The notes beneath the pieces were generated by a model that worked only from the letters and a program-made list of their open reading frames with translations, searched no databases and was not told where the DNA came from. Position numbers and translations under genes: made by a program. Positions 25,271 through 33,380 of a DNA stretch of 64,000 bases are shown one piece after another (position 1 is the first letter of the stretch; each line of letters starts with the position of its first letter). The DNA comes from Micromonospora sp. Llam0 (GTDB taxonomy: Bacteria; Actinomycetota; Actinomycetes; Mycobacteriales; Micromonosporaceae), in assembly GCF_003751085.1 (NCBI RefSeq), contig NZ_RJJY01000001.1, forward strand, positions 3,534,001 through 3,598,000, given 5' to 3'.

Positions 25271-25897
25271 ATGGCACGACGCACCGGGCGCCGACCGGGC
25301 AACCCGGACACCCGCGAGGCGATCCTGACCGCCGCCCGACAGGTCTTCGGCGAACGTGGCTTCGACCAGGCGTCGGTGCGCGCCATCGCCGCGGCGGCCG
25401 GTGTCGACCCGGCGCTGGTGCACCACTACTTCGGCACCAAGGAGAAGCTCTTCCTCACCACCATGAACGCGCCGGTGGATCCCGGCGACCTGCTTCCGCA
25501 GGCATTCGCTGGCGGCCCCGAGGAGGTCGGCGAACGGATGGTCCGGCTGGTCCTGGGGGTCTGGGACTCGCCGGCCGGGGTGGCGGCCCTGGCGCTGCTA
25601 CGGTCGGCGTTGACCAACGACTGGACCGCCCGGCTGATGCGTGAGTTCGTCACCACGCAGATCATCCGGCGGGTGCTCGGCCAGCTCGACATCGAACCGG
25701 CGGAGCTGCCGATCCGGTCAGCTCTGGTCGCCTCACAGATGGCCGGCCTGCTGGTGGTCCGGTACGTCCTGCGGTTGGCGCCGCTGTCCACCATGGCGGC
25801 CGACGAGGTGGCCGGGGCGGTCGGTCCGACGATCCAGCGCTACCTGACGGGGCCGCTGACCGCAGCGGCCGGGGCGGCCGAGTCGCCGCCGCGCTGA
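25271..25897 (+). CDS. TetR-family transcriptional regulator
   Basis: A 208-residue protein. Its N-terminal helix-turn-helix reads TREAILTAARQVFGERGFDQ then SVRAIAAAAGVDPALVHHYF. The C-terminal part matches the TetR ligand domain common beside actinobacterial drug ABC transporters (PEEVGERMVRLVLGVWDSPAG). It is 25 bases after the permease in the same operon and probably represses it through the dyads at 23703-23736. Confidence 0.94.
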   Translation: MARRTGRRPGNPDTREAILTAARQVFGERGFDQASVRAIAAAAGVDPALVHHYFGTKEKLFLTTMNAPVDPGDLLPQAFAGGPEEVGERMVRLVLGVWDSPAGVAALALLRSALTNDWTARLMREFVTTQIIRRVLGQLDIEPAELPIRSALVASQMAGLLVVRYVLRLAPLSTMAADEVAGAVGPTIQRYLTGPLTAAAGAAESPPR

Positions 25898-25912
25898 GTC
25901 CGCTGCCCCGCG

Positions 25913-26662
25913 TCAGGCGGCGGCCGGTGGAGCGCACCGCCGGCAGAGCACCGGGTGCAGCAGGCGGGCGAGTTCGGCGCGGTCACGTACCGGGGCCGGG
26001 AAGGCCAACCGGGCGCGCGGCCCGTGCGGGCCGAGCGCGACCACGAAACCGTACCGGTCCATCCGGACGACCTGCGGATCCCCGGCCAGCGACCGGTGCC
26101 CGGCGTCGCGCAGCTGCCGGCGGATGAACGCGGTCATCTCGGCCCGGTGGTGGTCGGCGAGGTCGACGAGCAGCTCCGACTCGATGGCGCCGATCGGGTC
26201 GGGCTCGGCGGCGGCGTACTCGTCCGGGTCGACGTCGATGGTGACGCCGCAGCGTTCCAGCCGGACCTCGGCCACCTCCATCCGGAAGATGGTCGCACCC
26301 CGGCCGACATCGAGCAGGTCGGGGCAGGCGTGCACGTCGGCGAAGTCCAGCGCGGCCATCCGGGCGGGGGCGCCGTCGAGTGGGCCGACCCAGCCGGACA
26401 CCCAGACCCGGCCGTGCGTCGGCGAACCGGCTACCGGCGGTACGTCGGCCACTTCCAGCACCACGGCGGTGTCGTCGGTGCCGGCGACGGGTCGCAGCGC
26501 GCCGTCGAGCAGGTCGGGCCCGGCGGCGAGCAGCAGGATCCGCCCCATCGGGTCGGTCGCGTGCCGTACGGCGTGTGGTCCGGGGCGGCAGGCGACATGC
26601 GCCATGCCGGGCAGCCGGCCGGATGCCATCGTCCGGGCGATCTCCGCGGGACTGGGCTGCAT
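25913..26662 (-). CDS. DUF2470 domain protein, HugZ-like
   Basis: A 249-residue protein with a split-barrel N-terminal part and the DUF2470 C-terminal helical domain (DPIGAIESELLVDLADHH, then MTAFIRRQL and RMDRYGFVVAL). Related proteins of the FMN-binding split-barrel/HugZ group handle haem or flavin. ATG has GGAGG eight bases upstream. It is divergent from the rpsD-like gene, and the 74-base spacer carries two iron boxes. That fits a role in haem or iron use, with repression by a DtxR/IdeR-type regulator when iron is plentiful. The specific reaction is unknown. Confidence 0.85.
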   Translation of the reverse strand: MQPSPAEIARTMASGRLPGMAHVACRPGPHAVRHATDPMGRILLLAAGPDLLDGALRPVAGTDDTAVVLEVADVPPVAGSPTHGRVWVSGWVGPLDGAPARMAALDFADVHACPDLLDVGRGATIFRMEVAEVRLERCGVTIDVDPDEYAAAEPDPIGAIESELLVDLADHHRAEMTAFIRRQLRDAGHRSLAGDPQVVRMDRYGFVVALGPHGPRARLAFPAPVRDRAELARLLHPVLCRRCAPPAAA

Positions 26663-26678
26663 GACACGGACCTCCGAG

Positions 26679-26697
26679 ATCAGTTAGGCTCACCTTA
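26679..26697. promoter_or_regulatory. iron box 1 (DtxR/IdeR/DmdR-type)
   Basis: ATCAGTTAGGCTCACCTTA matches the actinobacterial iron-box consensus TTAGGTTAGGCTCACCTAA at 15 of 19 positions by hand alignment. It is 17 bases from the DUF2470 start and 40 from the rpsD-like start. Confidence 0.7.
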
Positions 26698-26698
26698 G

Positions 26699-26717
26699 TG
26701 AGGGCAGGCTAACCTAC
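26699..26717. promoter_or_regulatory. iron box 2, 20 bp from box 1
   Basis: TGAGGGCAGGCTAACCTAC matches TTAGGTTAGGCTAACCTAA at 15 of 19 positions. It lies exactly 20 bp after box 1, so two repressor units would bind nearly in phase on the helix and could cover both divergent promoters. Confidence 0.7.
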
Positions 26718-26736
26718 TGAACCCGGAGACGTCCAC

Positions 26737-27348
26737 GTGAACCACCCACGACCCAAGGCGCGAATCTCCCGCGCCCTCGGCATCCCGCTGACCCGCAAGT
26801 GCACCCGGTACTTCGAGCGGCGCCCGTACCCGCCCGGCGTGCACGGCCGCGCCCGCCGCAAGCCCTCCGACTACCAGGTACGGCTGCTGGAAAAGCAGCG
26901 GCTACGGCACCAGTACAACGTCAGCGAGACCCAACTGCGGCGCGCCTTCGACGACGCGGTACGCGGCACCGGCAAGACCGGCGAGGCCCTGGTCACGTTG
27001 CTGGAGCGACGCCTCGACGCGATCGTGCACCGGGCCGGCCTGGCCCGCACCATCTACCAGGCACGGCAGCTCGTCGCCCACGGTCACTTCACCGTGGACG
27101 GTCACAAGGTGGACCGGCCGTCGTACCGGCTGCGCCCGGGTCAGACAGTCCAGGTCCGGGAACGCAGCCGGACCAAACCGCCGTTCCAGATCGCCGCCGC
27201 CGGAGCGCACGCCGGCGAGGGGCCGGGCGCACCGTACCTGTCGGTCAGCCTCACCGAACTGACCGCGACCCTGGTTCGCGAGCCCGCCCGCCGCGAGGTG
27301 CCGATCATCTGCGACGAGCAGCTGGTCGTCGAGTTCTACTCCCGCTGA
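26737..27348 (+). CDS. rpsD: ribosomal protein S4, iron-box-linked paralogue type
   Basis: A 203-residue S4 protein. It shows the N-terminal [19 protein letters not shown], the conserved [14 protein letters not shown], the S4 RNA-binding domain ([20 protein letters not shown]) and the C-terminal [11 protein letters not shown]. It has one N-terminal Cys (in RKCTRY) rather than the four-Cys zinc form. GTG start after GGAGA. It is not next to rpsK/rpoA, and by its N terminus it resembles the Streptomyces SCO1505 type; in this family the housekeeping rpsD usually lies in the rpsM-rpsK-rpsD-rpoA operon. I therefore infer a second, regulated copy, expressed when the metal regulator leaves the two boxes upstream. 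Confidence 0.92.
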   Translation: MNHPRPKARISRALGIPLTRKCTRYFERRPYPPGVHGRARRKPSDYQVRLLEKQRLRHQYNVSETQLRRAFDDAVRGTGKTGEALVTLLERRLDAIVHRAGLARTIYQARQLVAHGHFTVDGHKVDRPSYRLRPGQTVQVRERSRTKPPFQIAAAGAHAGEGPGAPYLSVSLTELTATLVREPARREVPIICDEQLVVEFYSR

Positions 27349-27357
27349 CCCCGGCCG

Positions 27358-27398
27358 CCGTACCCGCCGTACCCGGTGACCTGCCCCGGCGGGTACGG
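27358..27398. terminator. bidirectional hairpin between rpsD and the ABC exporter
   Basis: A perfect 11-bp stem (CCGTACCCGCC at 27358-27368, complement at 27388-27398) with a 19-base loop, placed between the two convergent stops. Confidence 0.65.
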
Positions 27399-27412
27399 CG
27401 AGGAGCCGGCGG

Positions 27413-29263
27413 TCACCGGGTCTGCTCCAGCCAGGAGGCGAAGAGCCGACCGTAGACCGACTCCGGATCGGCGAGCAGTTCCTCGTGCGGGCCCCGCTGC
27501 ACCACCCGGCCACGGTCCACGACGATCACCTCGTCGGCCGCCTGGGCGGTGGACAGCCGGTGCGCGATCGCCACCGTGGTCCGGCCCCGGGTCACCGCCT
27601 CCAGGGTCCGCTGCAGCCGCACCTCGGTCGCCGGGTCCACCGCGCTGGTCGCCTCGTCGAGCACCAGCAGATCCGGATCCGCCACGTAGGCCCGGACCAG
27701 CGCCACCAGTTGCCGCTCACCGACGCTGAGCGCCTCGCCCCGCTCACCCACCGGGGTGTGCACCCCGTCCGGCAGGCCGGTCACCCAGTCGGCCAGCCCC
27801 AGCTCCACGAAGGCGGCGGTGAGCTGCCCGTCGGTGAGCTCCGGGCGGGCGAACCGGACGTTCTCGGCGACTGTCGCGTCGAACAGGAAACCGTCCTGCG
27901 GGACCATCACCACCCTGGACCGCAGCGATTCGAACCGGACCCGGTCCAACGGTACGCCGGAGAGCTTCACCTGCCCGGACACCGGATCCATCAGCCGGGT
28001 GAGCAGCTTCGCGAAGGTCGTCTTGCCGCTGCCGGTCTCGCCGACCACCGCCACCCGGGTCTTCGCCGGGATCTCCAGGGTCACCTCGGAGAGCACCTGC
28101 GGCCCGCCCGGGTAGGCGAAGCAGACCTGCTCGAACCGCACGTCCAGCGGCCCGCCCGGCAGGTGCACCCCGTCGTCGCCCGGGTCGGCCACATCCGGGG
28201 CGACGTCCAGCACGTCGAGCACCCGCCGCCAGCCGGCGATCGCGTTCTGCGCCTCGTTGAGCACCTCGGTGGCGATCTGGACCGGCTGGATGAACAGGGT
28301 CACCAGGAACAGGAACGCGGTGAGCTGGCCGACGGTCAGCCCGCCGTCCACCCCCATCCGGACGCCGACCACCACCACCCCGGCCAGCGCCAGACCGGCG
28401 GCGATCTCCCCGGTGGAGAAGCTGACGACGCTGGTCCGCAACGCGCGTTGCTGGGCATGGCGCTGCCCTTCGATCGCCTCATCCAGCCGACCGGCGGTGC
28501 GTCGGGACACGCCGTACGCCCGGATCACGGCCGCGCCGACCACGCTCTCCGCGACCGCGGCGAGCAGCGCGCCGGTGCGCTGACGGACCACGCCGTACGC
28601 GGCCGCGAGCCGGCGCTGGAACGCCCGGATGATCAGCAGCGCGGGAACGAACGCGGCGAGGACCACCAGGGTCAGCTGCCACGAGTAGACCGCCATCACG
28701 ACCGCGGTCACCACCACCTGACCCATGCTGATCAGCAGGATGACCCCACCCCACTGCAGGAACTGGGTGATCTGGTCGACGTCGCTGGTGACCCGGCTGA
28801 CCAGCGAACCGCGCCGCTCGGACTGCTGGTGCAGCATGGACAGGTCGTGCACGTGCCGGAACGCACGGGTCCGCACGGCGGCGAGAGCGGTCTCACTGAC
28901 CGTGAACAGCCGGCGCACCATGAAGTAGCCGCAGACGGTCGTCACGACCAGCACGGCGGCGGTGACCGAGACAATCGTGCCCACCACTTCGAGATCGGGG
29001 CCGCCCGGCGCGCGCAGGCCGTTGTCGATGGCCTGCTGCACCGCGACCGGGATGGCGGCCCGGCCGATCATCGACACCAACGCCAGCAGCAGGGTGCCGG
29101 CCAGCCCGGTCCGCAGCTCCGGGGAGAGCGCCAGCCCGCGGCGCATCGTCTGCCAGGTCGACTCGGACCTGCCCGCCAGCGGGCCGACCGCCGGCCCGCC
29201 CGGCTGGTCGGCGGGATCGGGCCGACGCTCGCCGCCGGACCGGTCGACGGTGGGCGCACTCAC
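27413..29263 (-). CDS. ABC exporter half-transporter (permease-ATPase fusion), second gene
   Basis: A 616-residue type I ABC exporter subunit: a six-helix membrane domain (about 45-345) and an ATPase domain with GETGSGKTTFAKLL, signature LSVGERQL, Walker B DLLVLDEATSAVD and H-loop AIAHRLST. The signature is degenerate (LSVGE in place of LSGGQ), whereas the partner has a canonical LSGGQRQR. This is the usual asymmetry of heterodimeric exporters, where one ATP site is weak. The Walker B Glu is intact. It overlaps the upstream gene by four bases. The substrate is unknown; drugs, lipids or peptides are possible. Confidence 0.93.
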   Translation of the reverse strand: MSAPTVDRSGGERRPDPADQPGGPAVGPLAGRSESTWQTMRRGLALSPELRTGLAGTLLLALVSMIGRAAIPVAVQQAIDNGLRAPGGPDLEVVGTIVSVTAAVLVVTTVCGYFMVRRLFTVSETALAAVRTRAFRHVHDLSMLHQQSERRGSLVSRVTSDVDQITQFLQWGGVILLISMGQVVVTAVVMAVYSWQLTLVVLAAFVPALLIIRAFQRRLAAAYGVVRQRTGALLAAVAESVVGAAVIRAYGVSRRTAGRLDEAIEGQRHAQQRALRTSVVSFSTGEIAAGLALAGVVVVGVRMGVDGGLTVGQLTAFLFLVTLFIQPVQIATEVLNEAQNAIAGWRRVLDVLDVAPDVADPGDDGVHLPGGPLDVRFEQVCFAYPGGPQVLSEVTLEIPAKTRVAVVGETGSGKTTFAKLLTRLMDPVSGQVKLSGVPLDRVRFESLRSRVVMVPQDGFLFDATVAENVRFARPELTDGQLTAAFVELGLADWVTGLPDGVHTPVGERGEALSVGERQLVALVRAYVADPDLLVLDEATSAVDPATEVRLQRTLEAVTRGRTTVAIAHRLSTAQAADEVIVVDRGRVVQRGPHEELLADPESVYGRLFASWLEQTR

Positions 29264-31209
29264 GCGACCACCTCCGCCGCCCGCGCCGGACCGCCACCGG
29301 GATCGCCGCCGCCGCTGTCGCCGGTGCCGGTGCCGGACCGGGTCCGCTCGCGCTCCGCTTCCGCCTGCTCGTACGCGGTGACCAGGTCGTTGTAGCCGGG
29401 GCAGCGGGCCAGTAGCTCCTGATGCGTGCCGTGGTCCACCACCCGGCCCTGGTCGAGGTAGACCACCTCGTCGGCGAGGGCGATGGTGGCCCGCCGGTAC
29501 GCGACGATCAGGATCGACGTGGCGATCTCCGAGTTGCGCAGTGCGGCCAGGATCGCCGCCTCCACCCGGGGGTCGACGGCGCTGGTCGCGTCGTCGAGCA
29601 CCAGCAGCCGGGGCTGCCCGGCCAACGCGCGGGCCAGGGTGAGCCGCTGCCGCTGGCCGCCGGAGAGCGTGGTGCCGCGCTCACCGACGACGGTGTCCAG
29701 CCCGTCGTCGAGCGCCGCGACGAACCCGTCCGCCTCGGCCAGCCGCAGCGCCGACCAGGCCACCTCGTCGGTCAGCCCGGGCCGGTCCAGGGTGACGTTC
29801 GCCCGGACCGTGTCGTCGAAGGCGAACGGCACCTGGGCGACCAGGGAGACCGTGCGGGCCAGCGAGCCGGCGGTCAGCCGGGGCAGTTCGACGTCGTCCA
29901 GCACGACCCGGCCTGCGGTCGGATCGACCAGCCGGGCGGCCAACGCGGCGATGGTCGACTTGCCGGCTCCGGTCGGCCCGACCAGTGCCACGGTCCGCCC
30001 GGCGGGCACGGTGAACGAGACGTCGCGTAGCACCGGCGGCAGCGCGGTGTTGGCGCCGGGCACGCCGACCGCGGTCGGGTCGACGGACTGGTCGGCCGTG
30101 GCCGGCGCGGCCGGCTCGCCGACCGGGGGTCGGTAGCTGAACCAGACCCGGTCGAAGACCAGGCTCGCCGGAGTAGCGGCGGCGGGCAGTTCGGTGTCGC
30201 CGTACGGCATCTCGCCGGTGGCGGTGAGCACGTGCCGCACCCGATCCCAGCCGGCGACGCTGCGCGGCAGCTCGGCCAGCACCCAGCCGATCGCCCGGAC
30301 CGGGAAGGCCAGCACGGTGAACAGGAACGCGACGCTGACCAGGTCGGCCACGCTGACCGCACCCTGCCGCAGCCGGGCGGCACCGACCAGCAGTACGGCG
30401 AGGGTGCCGAGGCTGGGCAGGGTCTCCAGCAACGGGTCGAACAGCCCGCGCAGCCGGCCCACGGAGATCAGCGCGTCGCGCAGTTCGACCGCCCGGCCGG
30501 CGAACCGGGCGGTCTCCTGGGCCTCCCGCCCCATGGTCTTGACCACCAGGGCACCGTCGAAGCTCTCGTGCGCGATCCCGCTGACCTCGGCCCGCAACTG
30601 CTGCGCCCGGACCTGCCGGGGCGCCATCCGGCGCGAGTAGACCACGTTGAGGGCGAACAGCGCCGGGAACACCGCCAGCCCGACCAGTGCGAGCACCCAG
30701 TCGGTGGCGAACAGCGCGGCGATCGCCGTGACCAGCATCACCACCGTGCCGACGGCGAACGGCAGCGGGGCGACCGGGAACCAGGTCGCCTCGACGTCGG
30801 AGTTCGCGTTCGACAGCAGGGTGCCGGTGGGGTGCCGCTGGTGCCAGGACATCGGCAGGTCGAGGTAGCGGCGGGTGACCCGGCGGCGGTAGCTGGCCTG
30901 CAGGCGGTACTGCATGAAGCCGGCGCCGAGCCGCCGGCCGAAGATGCCCACCACCTTGACCACGCTCACCGCCAGCAGGGCCGCCGCGCCGGCGCCGAGC
31001 AGGCCGGTCTCCACCCGCCCGGACTCGATCGACGGGACCACCACCTCGCCCACGATCGCCCCGACCACGTACGCGCTGGCGATGGTCAGCAGCCCGAACA
31101 CGACGCTGCCGCCGACACCGACGGTGAACAGCCCCGGTTGCTCACGGATGCCCTGGCCGAGCACCCACAGGCCGCGGAGCAGGACGTCACGGCTCGTTCG
31201 ATTGGCCAC
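29260..31209 (-). CDS. ABC exporter half-transporter (permease-ATPase fusion), first gene
   Basis: A 649-residue partner of the gene that follows. Membrane domain about 20-330, then an ATPase domain with GPTGAGKSTIAALA and LSGGQRQRLTLARAL. After Walker B it reads LLVLDDATSAVD, with Asp where the catalytic Glu normally stands, and the H-loop His is replaced (LIVAYRRATIA). The Walker B and H-loop changes mark this subunit as forming the degenerate site together with the second protein's altered signature, as in TM287/288-type exporters. A Gly/Arg-rich C-terminal tail follows. Confidence 0.93.
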   Translation of the reverse strand: MANRTSRDVLLRGLWVLGQGIREQPGLFTVGVGGSVVFGLLTIASAYVVGAIVGEVVVPSIESGRVETGLLGAGAAALLAVSVVKVVGIFGRRLGAGFMQYRLQASYRRRVTRRYLDLPMSWHQRHPTGTLLSNANSDVEATWFPVAPLPFAVGTVVMLVTAIAALFATDWVLALVGLAVFPALFALNVVYSRRMAPRQVRAQQLRAEVSGIAHESFDGALVVKTMGREAQETARFAGRAVELRDALISVGRLRGLFDPLLETLPSLGTLAVLLVGAARLRQGAVSVADLVSVAFLFTVLAFPVRAIGWVLAELPRSVAGWDRVRHVLTATGEMPYGDTELPAAATPASLVFDRVWFSYRPPVGEPAAPATADQSVDPTAVGVPGANTALPPVLRDVSFTVPAGRTVALVGPTGAGKSTIAALAARLVDPTAGRVVLDDVELPRLTAGSLARTVSLVAQVPFAFDDTVRANVTLDRPGLTDEVAWSALRLAEADGFVAALDDGLDTVVGERGTTLSGGQRQRLTLARALAGQPRLLVLDDATSAVDPRVEAAILAALRNSEIATSILIVAYRRATIALADEVVYLDQGRVVDHGTHQELLARCPGYNDLVTAYEQAEAERERTRSGTGTGDSGGGDPGGGPARAAEVVA

Positions 31210-31384
31210 GCTACCCCCGACTGTAAGTCCTGATCATCAAATCTCGTCCTTACCGACCCACGATGCCAGCGGGGTACGACGACTGTGGCCACCGCCACAG
31301 CACGTCCCCGGTCCCGGCACCCGACCCGGTACCGCGACGTCGACTCGCTCGGCGCGCCGGCCGTCGCCCGCCTAGGATCGGGTC

Positions 31385-32014
31385 ATGGCGCGGTTCGCAC
31401 AGATGGAACGTCATGCCCTGGCCGACCTGTTCCTTGCCGTTGGTCCGGATGCCCCGACGGTGAACGACGGGTGGACCACCCGGGACCTCGCCGCGCACCT
31501 GGTCGTCCGGGAGCAGCGGCCCGACGCGGCAGCCGGCATCTGGTTGCCGGTGCTGCGCGGCTACAGCGAACGGGTCCGGCTCGAACTGGCCGCCCGCCCC
31601 TTCCCCGACCTGGTACGGATGGTCCGGCAGCCACCGGCGTGGAGTCCGCTGAGCAACCGGATCACCGACGAGGTGGTCAACCTGATGGAGTTCTTCATCC
31701 ATCACGAGGACGTCCGCCGCGCCCAGCCGGACTGGCAACCCCGGGACCTGCCGCCCGGCGAGCAGGCCGCGCTGTGGAAACGCGTCTCGGCGCTGGCCAA
31801 GCTGCGGCTGCGCCGGTTCCCCGGCACGGTCACCGTCGTCGCCGACGGCTACGGGGACGTGGCGACCGGGACCGGCGGGGACCGGGTGTCGATCAGCGCC
31901 CCACCCGGGGAGCTGGTGCTCTTCCTGACCGGCCGGCAGCGGGTGGCCCGGGTCCAGATGGACTGCACCGCTGCGGTCGAAGAACGATTGCGTAACGCCC
32001 GCTTCGGCTTCTAG
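31385..32014 (+). CDS. TIGR03085-family DinB-like metal-binding protein
   Basis: A 209-residue protein of the mycothiol-dependent maleylpyruvate isomerase / DinB-like group. The metal-binding histidines are visible in TTRDLAAHLVVREQRPDA and LMEFFIHHEDVRRAQPDW, the pattern of the actinobacterial TIGR03085 family. A TAGGAT hexamer ends six bases before the ATG, so the mRNA is probably leaderless. Mycothiol is the actinobacterial low-molecular thiol, so a thiol-transfer reaction is plausible, but the substrate is unknown. Confidence 0.9.
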   Translation: MARFAQMERHALADLFLAVGPDAPTVNDGWTTRDLAAHLVVREQRPDAAAGIWLPVLRGYSERVRLELAARPFPDLVRMVRQPPAWSPLSNRITDEVVNLMEFFIHHEDVRRAQPDWQPRDLPPGEQAALWKRVSALAKLRLRRFPGTVTVVADGYGDVATGTGGDRVSISAPPGELVLFLTGRQRVARVQMDCTAAVEERLRNARFGF

Positions 32015-32101
32015 CGGTGATCCTCGTCGCGGCCGGTTTGGACCGCGATGATGATCATACCGGTACGCCATCCCTCCCCTCGGCGGCCGGCTGGAGGCCG
32101 C

Positions 32102-33055
32102 ATGCGCGCGTTCGCACCGACGTCCGTGGTCGCCCCACCGTTCCGACCCCGCGCCAACCCGTACCGGTCGACGCTCGCCCTGGCGTCGGCGGACTGGGCG
32201 GACCGGCACGGGCTGACCGCCGATCCGCGGCGTGCCGCCCGACTGCGCCGCGCCAACGCCGCCGAGCTGGCAGCCCGGGCCGCGCCCGACGCGGACATCG
32301 ACCGCGTGCAGCTGCTCAGCGACCTGATCACCTGGCTGTTCGCACTGGACGACCGCTGCGACGAGGACGGGCTCGGCACCGACCCGGGCCGGGTCGCGCC
32401 GGTGATCAGCCAGCTGATGCGAACACTCGACGGACCCGGCGCGACGCCACCGACCGACCCGGGCGGCCCGGCCGACCGGTCGCCACTGGCGCTGACCCTC
32501 GCGGATCTGTGCCACCGGGTCCGCCGGCTGGGCCGGCCCGGGGTCCTGCTGCGGTTCACCGCTTCGCTGCACCAGTACCTCTTCGCGCTGCTCTGGGAGG
32601 CCGGCAACCGCCAGCAGGGCCGGGTGCCGGCGGTCGCCGAGTACATCCAGATGCGCCGGCACGCCGGCGCGGTACTGCCCAGTTTCGCGCTCACCGACCT
32701 CGCCGAAAGCGGACTGCCGCATTCCCGTCACCGGGTTGACCCGAAGCTCGCCAGACTGAACACTGTGGCGGCGGATCTGGTCTGCTGGTGCAACGACCTG
32801 TTCTCGTACGGCAAGGAACATGGCCAGGATCCCCACAACCTGGCCACCGTGATCGCCCACGAGACCGGCCACGGTCCGGCGGCGGCCCTGGCCGCCGCCG
32901 CCGAACGGTTCAACGACGGTCTCGCGCTGTTCCTCCGACTGCAGGACGAGGTGCTGACCGACGCGCCACCGCCGGTGGCCCGCCTGGTCGCGACGCGACG
33001 AAACTGGATTCGTGGCACCTACGACTGGTCGGTGAACTCCAGCCGGTACCAGTGA
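32102..33055 (+). CDS. class I terpene synthase, probably sesquiterpene cyclase
   Basis: A 317-residue terpene cyclase. The first metal motif is DDRCDE (83-88), the second is the NSE triad NDLFSYGKE (232-240), and the C-terminal Arg-Tyr pair is at 315-316, so all catalytic elements are intact. The family cyclises farnesyl (rarely geranyl or geranylgeranyl) diphosphate with three Mg2+ ions. ATG 32102 has GGAGG four bases upstream; an earlier ATG at 32048 would add 18 Arg/Pro-rich residues. No P450, prenyltransferase or methyltransferase is adjacent, so the product is probably the bare hydrocarbon or alcohol. Product identity cannot be read from sequence. Confidence 0.93.
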   Translation: MRAFAPTSVVAPPFRPRANPYRSTLALASADWADRHGLTADPRRAARLRRANAAELAARAAPDADIDRVQLLSDLITWLFALDDRCDEDGLGTDPGRVAPVISQLMRTLDGPGATPPTDPGGPADRSPLALTLADLCHRVRRLGRPGVLLRFTASLHQYLFALLWEAGNRQQGRVPAVAEYIQMRRHAGAVLPSFALTDLAESGLPHSRHRVDPKLARLNTVAADLVCWCNDLFSYGKEHGQDPHNLATVIAHETGHGPAAALAAAAERFNDGLALFLRLQDEVLTDAPPPVARLVATRRNWIRGTYDWSVNSSRYQ

Positions 33056-33097
33056 CCGGGCGTCGCACCGCCGGTGTCGACGGAGTTCAGCCGGGAA

Positions 33098-33229
33098 TCA
33101 GTCGTCCAGCTCCCAGCCGATCTCCGGCTGGTCACCGACGCATACCGCGTCGACCTCGTACTCCCCCGCCGGCCCGACGAAGCTCACCTCGACGTCGTCG
33201 TCCGGCCCCCGGTCCACGTCGGTCGCCGT
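33098..33229 (-). pseudogene. C-terminal remnant of a gene next to the IS605 right end
   Basis: A 43-codon open frame runs from the exact element boundary (33229) to a TGA at 33098-33100. It has strong coding bias and a protein-like sequence (VEVSFVGPAGEYEVDAV, ending GWELDD). There is no start codon before the boundary. A convincing 5' part is not seen on the other side of the element, so this looks like the tail of a gene cut by the insertion and then partly lost. The family is unknown. Confidence 0.45.
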
Positions 33230-33380
33230 TTGACATCCTCGCCGCCCTAAACCGCGGCGTTCTGGTGGGTTACCGTTTCACCGCGCGGTGCCGGAACGGG
33301 TCCCGGTCCTACCCGCGCTCCACGGTCGTTGAAGTCCGCCTGCCCGGCGGCCTTGATGTTGATCGCGGCGTTGACATCCC
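33230..33380 (-). ncRNA. probable omega RNA region of the IS605 right end
   Basis: In characterised elements the TnpB guide RNA comes from the 3' part of tnpB and the right end, and its guide is the sequence just outside the element. Here the minus strand ends with a 6-bp hairpin (CGCCGC and GCGGCG at 33259-33240, with the tnpB stop codon in the loop), then GAGGATG and TCAA. The guide would begin at 33229 and read downward. The 5' limit given is only a guess from known omega RNA lengths. Confidence 0.4.
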
